A stretch of 64,000 bases of DNA from Linanthus parryae (GCA_023055425.1 JALGPY010000005.1:3559501-3623500), one strand, 5' to 3'; shown: positions 12,001 through 29,949, counted from the first letter of the stretch. A program made the numbers and translations. Notes: generated by a model from the letters alone, not told the origin.

Positions 12001-12044
12001 CGAGCTCTTTCGAAGAAGAGGAGACTGACGCAGAACCGACGTGA
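9018..12044 (+). CDS. Protease C-end, RT, RNase H, integrase of the Gypsy element
   Basis: This open frame continues directly from gag after the TAG; the first ATG is 9084. It holds the protease end (LLGRPWQFD) and reverse transcriptase with [11 protein letters not shown] (YFDD at 9948-9959). RNase H follows ([16 protein letters not shown]), then the integrase HHCC zinc-binding region ending CYVCQ. The integrase catalytic triad is Asp (11145), Asp (11328) and Glu (11436), with 35 residues between the last two. Near the C-terminus [20 protein letters not shown] is a GPY/F module. No internal stop is seen in about 1000 codons, which fits a recent insertion. The last six codons and the stop lie inside the 3' LTR, so the LTR boundary supplies the C-terminus. 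Confidence 0.93.
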   Translation, partial: VCKVPISFGRHYKSEVLCDVIDMDASHILLGRPWQFDVDVTYRGRDNVYVFTWAGHKIAMAPKVPVIGVNRPKQMAETLLAVEDKPHVFEAEVRRAKVVLALMVRTLVMEDDVCGGVVPAKLQSLLDQFRELISDDLPNSLPPMRDIQHQIDLVPGASLPNLPHYRMSPKENQILQEKVQELLEKGFIRESMSPCAVPTLLAPKKDGSWRMCVDSRAINKITIKYRFPIPRLDDMLDMLDGSQMFSKIDLRSGYHQIRIRPGDEWKTAFKTKDGLFEWLVMPFGLSNAPSTFMRLMNQVLRPYIGKFVVVYFDDILIYSRSEDEHVQHVEAVLTVLQKDKLYINLKKCTFMTDKLLFLGFFVGAQGVQVDDEKVRAIRDWPTPKTVSEVRSFHGLATFYRRFIRDFSTIMAPITECMKRGKFLWGEAAEQSFALIKERLCSAPVLAFPSFEKLFEVECDASGVGVGAVLSQEGRPVAFFSEKLNEARQRWSTYDQEFYAVVRALKHWEHYLIQREFVLYSDHQALKYLNSQKQLDNMHIRWSTFLQKFPFVIKHKSGAHNRVADALSRRAVLLTTLAHEVVGFEFLKDLYAEDEDFSELWNKCSLDHTVLDFHIHGGYLFRGNCLCVPRTSLREKLIRELHDSGLSGHLGRDKTIAALQERFYWPQLKKDASKYVRKCYVCQVSKGQSQNTGLYTPLPVPKGVWEDLSMDFVLGLPRTQRGVDSVFVVVDRFSKMAHFIPCRKTSDASSIARLFFREVVRLHGVPLSITSDRDTKFLSHFWITLWKLFDTTLKRSTTAHPQTDGQTEVTNRTLGNLIRCICGDRPKQWDIALAQAEFAYNSAEHSAIGRSPFAVVYITAPRHMVDLVTLPKVSGSSDAAEKMAEQVTRVHEEVQKALQSKNEKYKAAADKHRRVKVFQEGDDVMVFLRKERFPVGTYSKLKPKKYGPYKIVKRINDNAYIVDLPESMGISKSFNVADLYEFHDDVPLYPEDSSGPSSFEEEETDAEPT
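12012..12024 (+). promoter_or_regulatory. Polypurine tract of the Gypsy element
   Basis: A purine run (GAAGAAGAGGAGA) lies one base before the 3' LTR. It would prime plus-strand DNA synthesis and overlaps codons of the pol C-terminus (EEEE). Confidence 0.75.
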
Positions 12045-12474
12045 CCCGTTCAAGATGGGTACACCCTTATTTGATGCAGAATCGCTAGACAGAAACAACC
12101 AAGCGCCTTGCCAACGTCAGTTTTCGGCGATCCGAGATCGTTTAGGGTGTCAAATGGCAGTTTTTCTGTTTTCTTTACTATTTTTGGTAATAGTTTATCG
12201 CGTAATAACTCGAGATTGACAACTCCTTTTGCGATTCCGCAAATTGGGACTGTCTTAGAATCTCGTCCTTAGTTAGTGGCAGGATTTTGGGATATTTTTA
12301 TTTTTTACTATTTTTGGCAGTAATTAGGGTTTTCTGCTATTTAAGCAGCATGTAGCCTACGGGCAAAGACAGTTTTTCCCTTCTGAATTATAATTTCGAG
12401 TTTCTCAGCTTTTGAGATCTCTTTTACCTATCTAAGAACGTCGTTTGACTTTCTTTTGCTTCTAGTCTGCGTCA
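12026..12474 (+). repeat. 3' LTR of the Gypsy element
   Basis: This 449-bp LTR has the same termini as the 5' copy and an extra 15 bp. Its first bases encode the C-terminal residues of pol and the TGA stop (12042-12044). Confidence 0.93.
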
Positions 12475-12673
12475 GTTTCAATGGGATGAGATTTTGCCCT
12501 TTGTGGGATTCATCTCTCGGTGTAGAGTTTTGTTTCTTTTCACTAATTTCTTCATTTCCTTGTTCATTTTTTCTTGTTACAAATCTGATTCTTAGTATCA
12601 CCCAAAAACATCTCCCTCTAAACATCAATCTTTGCATCTTAGAAGAAAAGCCAGAAATACACAATCTACAGAG

Positions 12674-14579
12674 ATGGAGGAAGAAGTGGTCCTAGATCTT
12701 GTGGAAGATGTAAATCTGGGGAAAAAAGTATGTGCTAAATCGCTGGTAGGACAAATTTTGACAGAAAAACCGTTCCCGGCGAAGACAATTCAAACAATAG
12801 CCGCCGGAATCTGGAATCTAAAAGATAAAATACAAGTTGTTGCTTGGGAAAAGAACAAATCCGTCCTCCGATTCAAAGAGGAAAGGGATTGTTTGAGGGT
12901 TCTGAAAGGAGCTCCATGGGTTATGGCTGAACATGTATTTCTACTAAAAAGCTGGAAGAATGGGATGGCACAAAAAGAGGTGGATCTATCAGAAATATCG
13001 TTCTGGGTTCAAGTTCATGGGTTGGATCCAAGCAGAATGTCAAGAACAAATGCTGAGAAAATTGGTGCAGCAATTGGAAGACTTGAAGATATCGATGAAG
13101 AAACCATGGATGAAAAACAATACTGCTCCTTCATGAGATTCAGAGTAGCTTTGAGGGTAAGTGAACCCCTGAAACAGAGCTTCTCAATCATGGTGGATGG
13201 ACGGAAAACAAAAATTGAGTTGAAATATGAAAAACTGGGGATCTTCTGCTACAGCTGTGGTAGATTAGGACATGACCATGGAAATTGCAAGCTGGCTGGT
13301 GGGAGAAGAGGACGAACCCAGAATTTCGGACTGGAGCTAAGAGGAACACCACGAAAAGTTATGTTTCGATCTGAAATACCAAATTGGATGATGGAAGAGC
13401 AAAATCAAGAGTTTATCAGAAGATGGGGAGTCAGAATCCCAGTAGTGGAAGAGGAGGCTACAAGTAGTTCACCGGAATCGGAGTGGAGGAAGACGGCGAA
13501 GGAGAAAAACTCGCCGGAAAACAAACAGAAAGGGGCGCGTTTAGAGCACGCGAGTATGGCGAGTGGAAGCAAAGGACAACGTCATGATGACTCACCGAAG
13601 GATACGGGCGAAAAGGACAGTGCCAGCCCGGAAATTAATGTAACGGAAGGTACGGAGGAAATTTCTATATCTAAACGAATAATAAATGATGCGTTGTATG
13701 GAGACACGTGGAACAAATCGGGCAAAGATCTTGATGAAAATACCCGGAGGCTTCTAGAGGAAGTTAAAACCACAAATATTCTACGGAACATAAGAGAAAA
13801 TCATAAGGGCAAAGGAGTAATTCCAGAGGATAGGGTTAACACATGGGCTGCTGAAGATGGTTACTTTGTTGAAGAACCAACTAGCCCCAATGGAGTGGCT
13901 CAAGTGAGCCAGATAATAATGGGCCGAGTTTTAAGAAAATAGACCCAAGAAGCACTAGTACAGCTTTTATGGTCCATATAGAGAAAAGCCCAAAAAGTAT
14001 AAGGCTAAGTATGATAGCCCAAAGAAGCTCTTATTGGAGAATGGAGACCCAAATGAACAAATTGAAAAAATTGGTAACCCGGTGATGGATTTGGGTTTAT
14101 CAAAGGTCTTCAGTAGATTCATATCGTTGAAAAGAAAAACCCTAAGTTTGGATACACAATTTGATAAACGGAGACGATTTTTAACAAATTCTGAAGCGGA
14201 AAATGCAAAGAAAGAATTCGCCAAGCAGATTACGGAAGAAACAGAGTATATACAAGAGGTGCAAAAACAGAGATCGAAGCAAGGAAATATGGTGGGAACA
14301 AATTGGGAAATCGGTGAAGCTTTTGAATAAGGCAATTATCAGGTATGTGTTTCAGAATATAGAGGAAAGTATAGTCATATTTCTGATATTTACAGAGCTC
14401 TTGATTATCCTATGAGCTGTTTTGAGGGAATTTGGGAACAGAGGAAAGAGGAAGGGCGAATTGCAAGTTTGAAAGTGAAGGAAAAGGAACAGTTGGTGCA
14501 ATTAACAACAAATTCTTCATCATTATCTCAATCTGCGGCTGAGGAGGCGGGCCTAACCATGCCCCCAACGCCTAAATGA
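12674..14579 (+). pseudogene. LINE ORF1: nucleic-acid-binding protein, broken
   Basis: ORF1 of the L1-type LINE starts at the ATG at 12674 and encodes a DUF4283-type N-terminal domain (about residues 10-170). A CCHC zinc knuckle, CYSCGRLGHDHGNC, starts near residue 192. Such proteins coat LINE RNA in the RNP. The first frame stops at 13942. The rest is in another frame (14034-14330, stop, then to 14579) and ends with the typical plant-L1 tail AEEAGLTMPPTPK. At least one frameshift and two stops therefore separate the parts. The final TGA (14577-14579) overlaps the ORF2 ATG (14576-14578) as ATGA. Confidence 0.85.
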
Positions 14580-17500
14580 GAGGAATTGTTTGGAATTGCT
14601 GAGGGTTAGGGCATACCTCGGTAATTTGTCATGTAAAGTCCATAATAAGGCAGGAGGAAGCTAGCTGGATCTTCTTGTCAGAAACTAAAGTAATATCCAG
14701 CAGGTACAAGAATTCAATTATTGATTTTGGTTTTAGGAATCATGAAATAGTAGAAGCAAGAGGCAAGAGTGGAGGTATATGTTTTTTCTGGGATGACAGT
14801 GCTGATTGTGAGATTCTCTACTCAAATAGAAACTTGATATCAGTTCTGATGTTTGAGAAATCCGCAAATACTCACTGGGTTTTAAACTGCATCTATGCCC
14901 CATGTGATAGAATACAGAGGGAAAGGCTATGGGATCAACTGCTTTATATTCAGAAAGTTTGTAGTTTACCTTGTGTAGTAATAGGTGATTTTAATGAAGT
15001 GTGTAGCCAAGAAGATAAGAAAGGAGGAAGGCTTGTTGCCCAATCATCCAAGGAGGACTTACTGCTTTGATCAGATTGATGCTGGTTTTGTAGGATCTAA
15101 ATACACTTGGGCAAACAATTAGAATAAGAGAGGTGGGATTAAGCAGAGGCTTGATAGATGTTTTTGTAATGAAGATTGGAGAAAAGATTTTAAAATGGCT
15201 GTTGTCAAACATGTCCCCTCAAGTTTCTCTGATCATATGATCCTGATTTTGGATTTATTTCCACAAAAGGAGGGTGGCAAGAAACCATTTAGATTTGAGG
15301 TTATGTGGTCAAGAGATAAAGAGTGCAAGAATGTCATCAAAGAGGCTTGGAACCAAAAGAACAATGAGCTGCAAGGGTCTGTTTGGGGGAGAAAAATTAA
15401 GTCTACCAAAAGAGCACTAAAAGAGTGGAACAAATCAAGTTTTGGCCACATTCAGCAAGAGATAAGGAAGAATAATGAGGCTCTCAAGGAATGCACACTT
15501 CAGAATGAGATCCACACAATACCTGAAGAGCAGAAACTGAAGAGTAACATTCAAGAACTTTTGAAGAGACAAGAGATAATGTAGAGGCAGAAATCTAGAG
15601 TCTAGTGGATAAAAGAGGGTGATGCAAATTCAAAATTCTTTCATTCTATAGCAGCTATAAGAGGGCATAGTAACAGAATTAGAAGAATCAACTTCAAAGT
15701 GGTGAGTGGGTGCAAGATAGAAAAGAAATTGGTGAAGCTTTCTGTAACCATTTCCAAAGTTTGTTCAGCTCAAAGCCACACAACAGTCATGAATGGATTC
15801 AACAGTTATACCCTGAGAAAGTAAGTGAGGATCAAACAGTGAATCTATGTGATATTCATACTGAGAAGGAGATTAGAGAAACACTTTTCCAGATGAGTAG
15901 CTTCACGAGTCCAGGACCAGATGGTATGCCAGTTTTCTTCTTTAAAACTTACTGGAGCATTGTTGGAGAGAACTTCTGCAGATTGATACAAGACTTCTTC
16001 AAATATGGTAAGATGGATAAAGGGCTAAATTCAACTTTTATCACTCTAATCCCAAAAAAGATAGATGCTGCAAAAGTAAATCACTATAAACCTATCAGCT
16101 TGTGTAATACAGGGTACAAAGTGATAGCAAAAATAATTGCAAACAGATTGAGCCCTTTTCTTGAGAAGATAATTAACCCCAAACAAGCAGCTTTTGTTAA
16201 AGGAAGGGTGATCCAAGAAAATGTTATTAAACATTTTTCTTCATGAAGCATTACACACTCTGAAGCAGAAAAAAGGAAAAGAAGGGTTGATGACTATAAA
16301 AATTGACATGGAAAAAGCATATGATTTTATGGAATGGGACTTCATAGTTCATGTACTTCACTGGATTGGCTTTCCTAGTGTCTTCATTAACTGGATCTAG
16401 GAGTGTATTAGCACAACACACTTTTCAATCTTGATAAATGGGGTGCCTCATGGCTATTTCCCCTCTTTCTTGTGGGCTGAGACAAGGTGACCCCCTCTCC
16501 CCTACTCTGTTTATATTATGTGCAAATACACTATCAAGAATCTTGAGTTTTGCTTCTAAAGATAAACTCATTGCTGGTTTGAAAATGTCAAGAAACTCTC
16601 TGCCTCTAGAGCATTTAATGTTTGCTGATGACTTAGTGTTGTTGGGAAGAGCTAACCTCAAAGAAGCTGAAAACCTCAACCTCTGTCTCCAACTATATGA
16701 AGAGATCTCTGGGCAGAAAGTAAACAAAGAGAAAACTTCCATTTTCTTTAGTAAAAATACAAGGAAGGAAGTGAAGAGAAGCATCAGAGAGTCTATGAAG
16801 CTGAAGAAAGGAAGCAAAGAGGCAATCTATTTGGGCATGCCCATGTTTCTTAGTAGATCCAAAAACAGGGATTTCAACAACATTATAGTGAATATGGAGC
16901 ATAAACTTCAAGGTTGGATGCCAAAAGCACCTATCTTATGCTGGAAAAGAGATCATGGTAAGGAGTTTTCTTAATTCAATCCCAACCTACCCCATGTCTG
17001 TGTTCAAACTCCCAATTAGTATGCTATCACAGCTGGATTCTATGAGTGCTCATTTTTGGTGGGGGGACAGTAAACAAAAGAGAAAAATCCATACTCTCTC
17101 TTGGGAAAAGCTCTGCAAATCTAAAGAAAGTGGTGGTTTGGGGTTTAAAAAAGCAGTTTGGCAAAATAATGCTCTTATTACAAAGCTGGCTTGGCAGGTT
17201 TGGATCAAAGAAGATAGTATGTGGGTTAATCAACTTTTGGGGAAGTACTGCAACAACCTGGATTTTCAACTAACTGAAAAGAAGAGCGGTGATTCCTATT
17301 TTTGGAAAGGGTTGATTGAGATGAAGAAATTTATTGAGCCTTAATGCAATTAAGAGCATTGGAAATGGAAATTCAATTAATATATGGTTGGACCCCTGGG
17401 TACCAAATTTGGAGAATAGTAAACCAAAACCCCCTGATGATCTAGCAAATGCTCCAAAACTGGTGAAAGAGCTTATTGATTGGACTACTAGATCTTGGAA

Positions 17501-18575
17501 GACACATCTACTGGATCAATGGATGACCACAGAAGAGAAAGAAGAAATTCAAAAGCTAAAGATCCCACATACAGATGTTGAAGATACATGGTTATGGACA
17601 AAAGAGAAATCAGGTAATGCTACTGTCAAAGCTGTTTACCATTCTCAAGCAATGAGTTTGAATAACCAAAGTCCTATCAGATTAAAGTGGAAAGAGATTT
17701 GGAAAGCAAAATGTCATAACAGATTGAAAATGATGATTTGGAGAACTGCAAATAACACTTTACCTGTAAGGGGTAGGAGTGATGAGGAGGAATGCAATCC
17801 AGATAACTGCTGTCCTGTATGTAAAGCTGAGAGAGAATCTCAAGATCATGCCATATTTACATGTCCAGCAGCAAGAGCAATTTGGTTGGAAATTATGGGA
17901 CTTAGAACAAGTGAGCTCCCTTTTAACAAATCTTCTTTATATCTAAATAGCTGCATGGATAAGTTTCAGAATGATATAGGAGTGCTGGGAGGAAGAAACT
18001 ATGGTATGATTATGCTAGGAGTGGTTATTGAAAATATATGGAAACAGAGAAATGAGGTGGTTTTTAACAAGAAATGTCCTGACATTTTGAGGACCCGCAA
18101 TAACATTAGAAGACTGATCACAGAACATTGGTTAAATGAAGAGGAAGATGGACATGGCAATGCAGCAGTTGGAGAGACTCCCACCTGGAGACCACCTATC
18201 AGGGATGGTCTAAAGATAAACTGTGATGCAGCTTTCAAATATGGTAAGTTTACAGCTGGATATGTTATAAAAAAAATGCTGAAGGTGCCAGTTTGAGTGC
18301 ATAAACTGTGATGGGAAATGGAACAAATGCAAATGAAGCTGAATTCATTGCTATAGAACTTGCTTGCAAAAAGATTTGGACATAAAAGTGGATGGGAGTG
18401 GAGATTGAATCTGATTCTGTAGTGGCTGTAAACTGCATTAAAGACCCCCAAAGAGCTCCATGGTTGTGGAAGAATAGAGCTTTGTCTTGTGCAAAACTCA
18501 AGTTGGAGCTGCAGTTTGATGTATCTCACTGTCCAAGACTTGCAAATGGGGATGCTCATCAGGTGGTGTAGTGGG
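14576..18575 (+). pseudogene. LINE ORF2: endonuclease, reverse transcriptase, RNase H, broken
   Basis: ORF2 starts MRGIVWNC and meets TGA after eight codons (14600-14602), where the family has Arg; this fits CpG decay of CGA. The APE-type endonuclease (SETK, then VVIGDFNE near 14976-15000) shifts frame near 15060 and meets TAG at 15120. Reverse transcriptase is recognisable from SPGPDG (about 15910) through LRQGDPLSP to FADD (about 16621-16632), again with frameshifts near 16235 and 16950 and several stops. A zinc-binding RVT tail (CCPVCKAE, about 17808) and an RNase H start (NCDAAF, about 18220), itself broken after 18296, follow. The protein cannot be made in one piece. Confidence 0.87.
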
Positions 18576-18753
18576 CAAATCTAAATTGTTTTTCTGGAGT
18601 TCTAGACAGTAATGTTTTGTTGAATATTTTGAGTTGTAATTCGGGGACTTTAAGTCCAAACGTTTGAGTTTGCTTTTATAAAATATCCATTTCATCAAAA
18701 AAAAAAAAAAAGTTTCTAATACATCCTCACAAAAAAGTCTCCAAAAATAAATA

Positions 18754-19658
18754 TGATAAAAGACACTTTCACCCCTCATGTTTGACATAAAGACACGTTC
18801 ATCGTCTTCAGTTTGAGAAATGACACTTCCACCACTTGTGTGCCAGGTTATTGGATACTTACACTTCCTAATTGTGACCCAATGTGGCAAAACGGACTAA
18901 CCCGCGGGTGGAAATGACCCGGCCAGCAGGTGCGGATCCATGATTATGTTGTAGTGGGGGCTAAAATTAAAATTAAATAAAAATAGATGAACTAGTGGGG
19001 GCTCAACTGTACAATATCTGAAATAGTTGTAGGGGCTAAATCATAATTTATAAAAAAAATTAAGGGTAAAATTGCAAAATTAAAAAATTGAGTGGGGGCT
19101 ATAGCCCCCACCAGTCCCCATGTAGCTCCGCCCCTGCCGGCCAGCCCCCAACCCCTAGCCCACCCAGCCCGCCTAACCCCTTACCCGGCCCCAAACCCGC
19201 CACGGTTTTAGTTTGGCACACCCTCCAGCCCTGCCCGGCCCAGACCGCCCGCAAAAAAAAAAAACAGCTTATTTCAGTTTGATTGTTATTTTTTATTTTT
19301 TAGTACTGGCCCTGGCCCGTGTGGGTTCATATTCTCCACACCATGACCCTGCCGGTACCACCCTCCGACACAACTCGTACCCTGCCCCCTCTCTTTCAAC
19401 CCGGCCTAAACTCGGCCCGGGCCACTCTCACTTTGAATTGTGACCTCGTTAGGCTGGGCCGGGGGTTCTGTCACTGATGATAGCTTTATGGACAAATTTA
19501 CCATCTTAGAGTATGTAATGACTCAATGAGGGGTGTCGGTACCATGAAGTTTGGCACATATAAGGGGTAAGAGTGTAGTTTCTTAAACTAGAGTGGGTGA
19601 GAGTCACTTTGTTTCAAACGAAAGGGGGTGAAAGTGTATGTTTTACCCAAATAAATAC
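18754..19658. mobile_element. Long-TIR non-autonomous DNA element
   Basis: The left arm (GATAAAAGACACTTTCACCC) and the right arm, read on the minus strand (GGGTAAAACATACACTTTCA), are imperfect inverted repeats of roughly 100 bp. Both contain GTTTGA..AAA and GTGCCA-type blocks. The inner part is GC-rich and non-coding apart from short chance ORFs. Arms this long with no coding capacity suggest a Mutator-like or fold-back derivative, but I cannot see a 9-bp target duplication. A hAT element is nested inside. It ends about 120 bp upstream of the LSM4 leader. Confidence 0.6.
18927..19136. mobile_element. Small hAT element (Tip100-like ends) with 8-bp duplication
   Basis: This 210-bp element starts CAGGTGCGGATCC and ends CTCCGCCCCTG, matching the CAGGGGCGGAG-type ends known from Tip100-like hAT transposons. 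It is flanked by perfect 8-bp duplications CCGGCCAG at 18919-18926 and 19137-19144. It is non-coding, so it must have been moved by a transposase made elsewhere. Confidence 0.85.
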
Positions 19659-19659
19659 G

Positions 19660-19974
19660 ACTAGTAAGTACAACAACATAAGAGAGCACTGGGGATCTGT
19701 CTTTTCGTCGACTTTTTAAACTCGCAATTGACAAAGAAAGCCCCCTTTCACCGGAAGAGTGCGAGACGCCGAGACCAATAACTCTCTCTCTCTTCTTCTC
19801 TCTGGCAAAGTAAGCTCTCTCTTCTTCTCCTTCTCTTCCTCATTCTAGGGTTTACAGATTTCTACTTCTACTACTTCAATAGCCACCGAGAGATCAACTA
19901 TTCTAGGGCTCATACTCGTTTGCGTCTTCTTCCTTGCAGGTTCTGTTAGGGTTTTGCCTTCTCCGCTCTCCACA
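19660..19974 (+). promoter_or_regulatory. LSM4 promoter and 5' leader with likely leader intron
   Basis: A CT-rich tract (about 19785-19835) is typical of plant core promoters and 5' leaders. A candidate leader intron runs from GTAAGC at about 19810 to the acceptor TTCCTTGCAG ending at 19940. The proximal promoter between the upstream TIR element and the leader is only about 120 bp. I see no canonical TATA box. Confidence 0.5.
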
Positions 19975-26566
<6,592 letters not shown>

Positions 26567-27304
26567 GTTGAGAGCCGTCCATGAAGAAGCGTGCCGAGAG
26601 AGGCGGAGTTTGCTAGTTTTAGCTGCGGCATTCTCCTGATGGAATTGGGTTTGGGTTTTATCTTCTGATTCTCGTCGTCATATGAAATGGTGATTTTGTA
26701 TTTAAGTGGAGCTGCCACCGGCACCGCCTGAAGAACTTGTGCCATGTTTTTAGATATGGATTGATTTTATGCTTTTAGATATTTTAAGTGATGAGTACCA
26801 GTAAGAAGCCATGCTTCAAATTTTATTGAAGGCTTTTATGGAATGGATTAGACCGGTTTGGGTAAAAACTTAGAACTGTCCAAATCACGACATTCGTTTC
26901 GGTCGGTTCGACAAGTTTATTCGGTTTTCTTGCACCTCTTAAAAAGTTAAAATTTGAGTAAAATCTTGTACCAAAAAAAAGAAAAAGAAAAGTTGAGCAA
27001 AATCTTTTGTTCATGAATCACTCGGGACCGTTTGACTTATTCACAATAACCCAGTTGCTCTCAACCCTGCAACTCCTCTGTGCATTGTAAAGTTGTAAAA
27101 ACCTTGTGAAAACAATCGAACTCTACCCAAAATTTTGATGAAGCAACTCCATCCCCAATTTTATCCTCTAATCACATTCTTTTACTTATCTATGTATAAT
27201 ATATAAATGCGTAATAATAACAAGCATTCAATTTGTTTTTGAAGTACAAAAAGTGGCGAAGTTTCAATTTTTAGAACTTTTGACATTTAACTATCACATT
27301 TTCA
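26567..27304. other. LSM4 3' region and intergenic sequence
   Basis: The first 200 bp or so are the probable LSM4 3' UTR. The rest is A/T-rich with no supported gene. Confidence 0.4.
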
Positions 27305-29575
27305 AAGGGTTGTAACGGCAGTGCGTAAAGTAGAAGAGTTGAAGAAGGCTGTTGGGGATGGTTTTTTGAAAGGGGTTAAAGTCAAGAGAATATGGAAGCT
27401 TTGAGTCACTTATTTTTTTGGTGATGATGCTGTGATTTTTTGGAAGATTCTGTTTTTGAATGTCCAAGTTTCTTTGGCATTTTGGGAAAATTTTGCTCTA
27501 CTTCAGAACAGGAGATAAAATGCTGCAAAATCAGGAATTCTGATCTCTCCTAATAGGCTAATACTGAAGCTGATGAAGTGGACTCTATTCCAGCTCTTTT
27601 GCAAATCCCTGCTCTTGATAAGTCTGCAGTATATCTTGGAGTTCCTGCTTTTCTTTTTCTTTTCTTTTTTTTTTTTTTTGACAAAAAAGATTTCATGCTT
27701 TTTGGGGTAGATCAAAAAGACAAAGTGTTAGATTTATTGAAGATAGTTTGGAGAATAAACTTCAAGGTTGGACTATGGATTCTTTCTCCTTTGCTGGTAG
27801 GGAGATGATAAAAGCTCTTGCCTTAGCATTGCCAAATTATGTTATGAGTTGTCTTCTTCTCCCAAAGAACTTCTACTCTAAAGTTGTAAAGGTCATGAGA
27901 AACTATTGGTGGGGCGGTAAAGTGAACTCTAGAAAGATTTGTTGGGTGGCTTGGAGAGATTATCAGCTTCCAAGAAGGAGGTGGCCTTGCGTTTAGAGAT
28001 TTAAAAATTATGAATTTGGCTCTCTTAACTAAAAACGGGTGGCGGTTGATTCAGAATCTAATTCTCTTTGTGCTAGAGTTCTGAAGGCCATGCATTACCC
28101 AAACTCTACCATCCTTCATGCTAGTTTAGATTCTAATCCTTCTTGGGCCTGGAGGAGTGTGGTGGCTGGGCTAGGAGTGATTAAAAGGTGTGGGATGTGG
28201 AATATTGGGAATGGTGAAAGTGTGGTGGCTTTCAAAGATATCTGGATTCCTAAGAGAAAGTTAGCTTTGAACAGTGCTGATGATGCTAATGTTTCAAACA
28301 TGAGGGTCAGCCAACTTTGAACAAAGAGGCCAGGTGTTGGAGAAGTCAAGTTGTTAGGAATTTGTTTGCCCCTGAAGTTGCTAAAGAGATCTTGGATGTT
28401 AATATTGCATGGCTCCCTAGAGATGACAAATTTGTCTGGATGGCTAACAATCTGGGTATTTATACTGTAAAATCTGGTATTGCTGTGACTAAGCAGTGGT
28501 TTGAAATTGAAGCTAGTCGGGGTAAGCCAGGGTTCAAGGAATATTGGTGTCAAAAATCTTCTACTTCTTTCAGCTTCCCTAGTAAGTTTTGGAGAAGATG
28601 CTGGTCTTTAAAACTTCCCCCAAAATTAAAATTATTTTGGTGGAGAGTAAGTCATAAAGCCATAGCTACTAAAAATAATCTGCTTAACAGGGGGTGTGAG
28701 CTTACTGATTTGTGCCCTTTGTGTAACAAGGGTACAGAAGATGACACTCACTTGTTTACAGGGTGTGACTGGGTTAAGCCTATATGGCTCTTTTTTTGGT
28801 TTGAATTTGGCATAACAAGAGGGTGCAAATCAGTTTAAAAAATGGCAACTTTAATTTTAGGAAATGGATGCTTCTTTAGCTAAAGATGAAGATTTCTTGG
28901 AGATGATTGTTGTTATCTGCTGGCAAATCTGGAAGGGGAGGAATGCCTTTATTTTCAACATGATTGAGCCAATTCCTGCTAAAGTAGAGAAAGAGGTGCA
29001 ATTTTTTCTCAATTCTTACTTGTCTAATCTGAAGGTTGAAATAACTCATGTCTCTACTCAAGACTCTCTAGTGGTAGATTATAAATGGCATCCACCTGAT
29101 TCTAATTATTGGAAATGTAATGTGGATGCTGTATGGGTTAAAGAAACTAATAGCATAACTGGAGCCTGGATTGTGAGAAATCAGGCTGGTAAGATGATGG
29201 ATAGTGGATGGTCAAAAGGAGTTGCTACTTCTGCAAGTGAAGCTGAAGCTTTGACCCTAAGAAAAGCAATCTTCCTAAACTTGCAGGCGCGGCAGAATGT
29301 GTTTTTTGAACGCGATTGCAAAAGTGTAGTGGATATGGTGCTGGGTAAAGTAGGTATCAGAGGGGATCTTTTTGATATTATTAGCGATATTACTGCTATT
29401 GTTAAGACGAGTAGTTTGGAGATCTGTTGGATCAGCAGGAAAGCTAATAGAGTAGTTGTTTTTTTTAGCTAAAATGATCCATGCTAGTTATGGTTCTGGT
29501 AGTAAAGTTTTGATAGAGGAAAGTTTTGTACAAACATTGGCCTTTGATTGTCCTAGTTTAGTTGTTTAATGAAAG
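27305..29575 (+). pseudogene. 5'-truncated L1-type LINE ORF2 remnant
   Basis: Reading begins within reverse transcriptase at LSHLFFGDDAVIF (about 27402-27440, the FxDD region) and passes through several frames. The RVT tail has NYWWGG, then the zinc-binding stretch LPPKLKLFWWRVSHKA and LCPLCNKG (about 28717), and finally RNase H (WKCNVDA, about 29111; ASEAEALTL, about 29233; SVVDMV). At least four frameshifts are present and a T-rich insertion lies at 27660-27700. No clear poly(A) or target duplication is visible, so the 3' limit is approximate. Confidence 0.75.
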
Positions 29576-29790
29576 TTGTGTTTGACCCAATATTAATTTA
29601 TATCTTGGCTCATCCCTTAGTAATTATGTCCCGTATCTTTGTTTTCACTTGACATTTTTGACTCGTCACTTTGACCGGGTGATTTGTATAGCAAAATAAT
29701 ACGCTTCTTTATAATCGTATTATTTTGTTTTTGCACCCCAATAGAAGAACAGCACTGGCGGAGTGACTCTACTTGCCCCAATTTTCCAAG
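29576..29790 (+). promoter_or_regulatory. Upstream region of mTERF copy 1
   Basis: About 215 bp between the LINE remnant and the first mTERF ATG. It contains A/T-rich stretches (for example around 29690-29725) that could serve as core promoter, but no clear TATA box at a fixed distance can be assigned. Confidence 0.3.
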
Positions 29791-29949
29791 ATGCTTCGCC
29801 AAAAGCTCCTCCGGCCAAAACCTACCTCCACTTCACGGTTTGTTAGTCGTCTGCGCACTGGTTGTAATACATCGCCGGCGCCACATTTCTTCTCTACGGA
29901 TGAGTCACTCCAATTGCCAAATCAAGACGGAACAAAATCGAAATCCTAA
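29791..29949 (+). pseudogene. Out-of-frame transit-peptide segment of mTERF copy 1
   Basis: The ATG at 29791 opens a short frame (52 codons) with an Arg/Ser/Thr-rich, acid-poor start MLRQKLLRPKPTSTSRFVSR and a HFFSTDES block. Both match the N-terminus of mTERF copy 4 (MLFLRSKP, HFFSTEES). In copy 4 this part is continuous with the mTERF domain. In copy 1 it ends at TAA 29947-29949, while the mTERF domain runs in another frame. One indel between about 29900 and 29935 explains this. The segment looks like an organelle-targeting presequence cut off from its protein. Confidence 0.7.

Larger units (their letters stand above)
7073..12474 (+). mobile_element. Ty3/Gypsy LTR retrotransposon, young, near-intact
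   Basis: This 5.4-kb element has LTRs at 7073-7506 and 12026-12474, each bounded by the perfect inverted termini TGACGCAG and CTGCGTCA. The 5-bp target duplication GTTTC occurs at 7068-7072 and 12475-12479. The domain order is gag, protease, RT, RNase H, integrase, which defines Ty3/Gypsy. The integrase ends with a GPY/F-type module, as in chromoviruses, but I see no chromodomain; CRM-like or a related lineage is my best guess. The LTRs differ by two substitutions and one 15-bp indel, so insertion was recent. A single TAG breaks the gag-pol frame. It sits in the 5' leader of the LINE. Confidence 0.95.
7007..18711 (+). mobile_element. Full-length L1-type LINE, interrupted by a Gypsy element
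   Basis: A plant L1-type non-LTR retrotransposon lies between near-identical 15-bp target duplications: AAAGTTTCTAGTACA at 6992-7006 and AAAGTTTCTAATACA at 18709-18723. It ends in an A-run (about 18697-18711). Its 5' leader is 7007-7072, then the nested Gypsy element, then 12480-12673. ORF1 and ORF2 follow. With the Gypsy element and its duplication removed, the LINE is about 6.3 kb, the usual size for a complete plant L1. Both ORFs carry stops and frameshifts, so it is inactive. The one mismatch between duplications and the ORF decay make it much older than the nested element. Confidence 0.8.
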
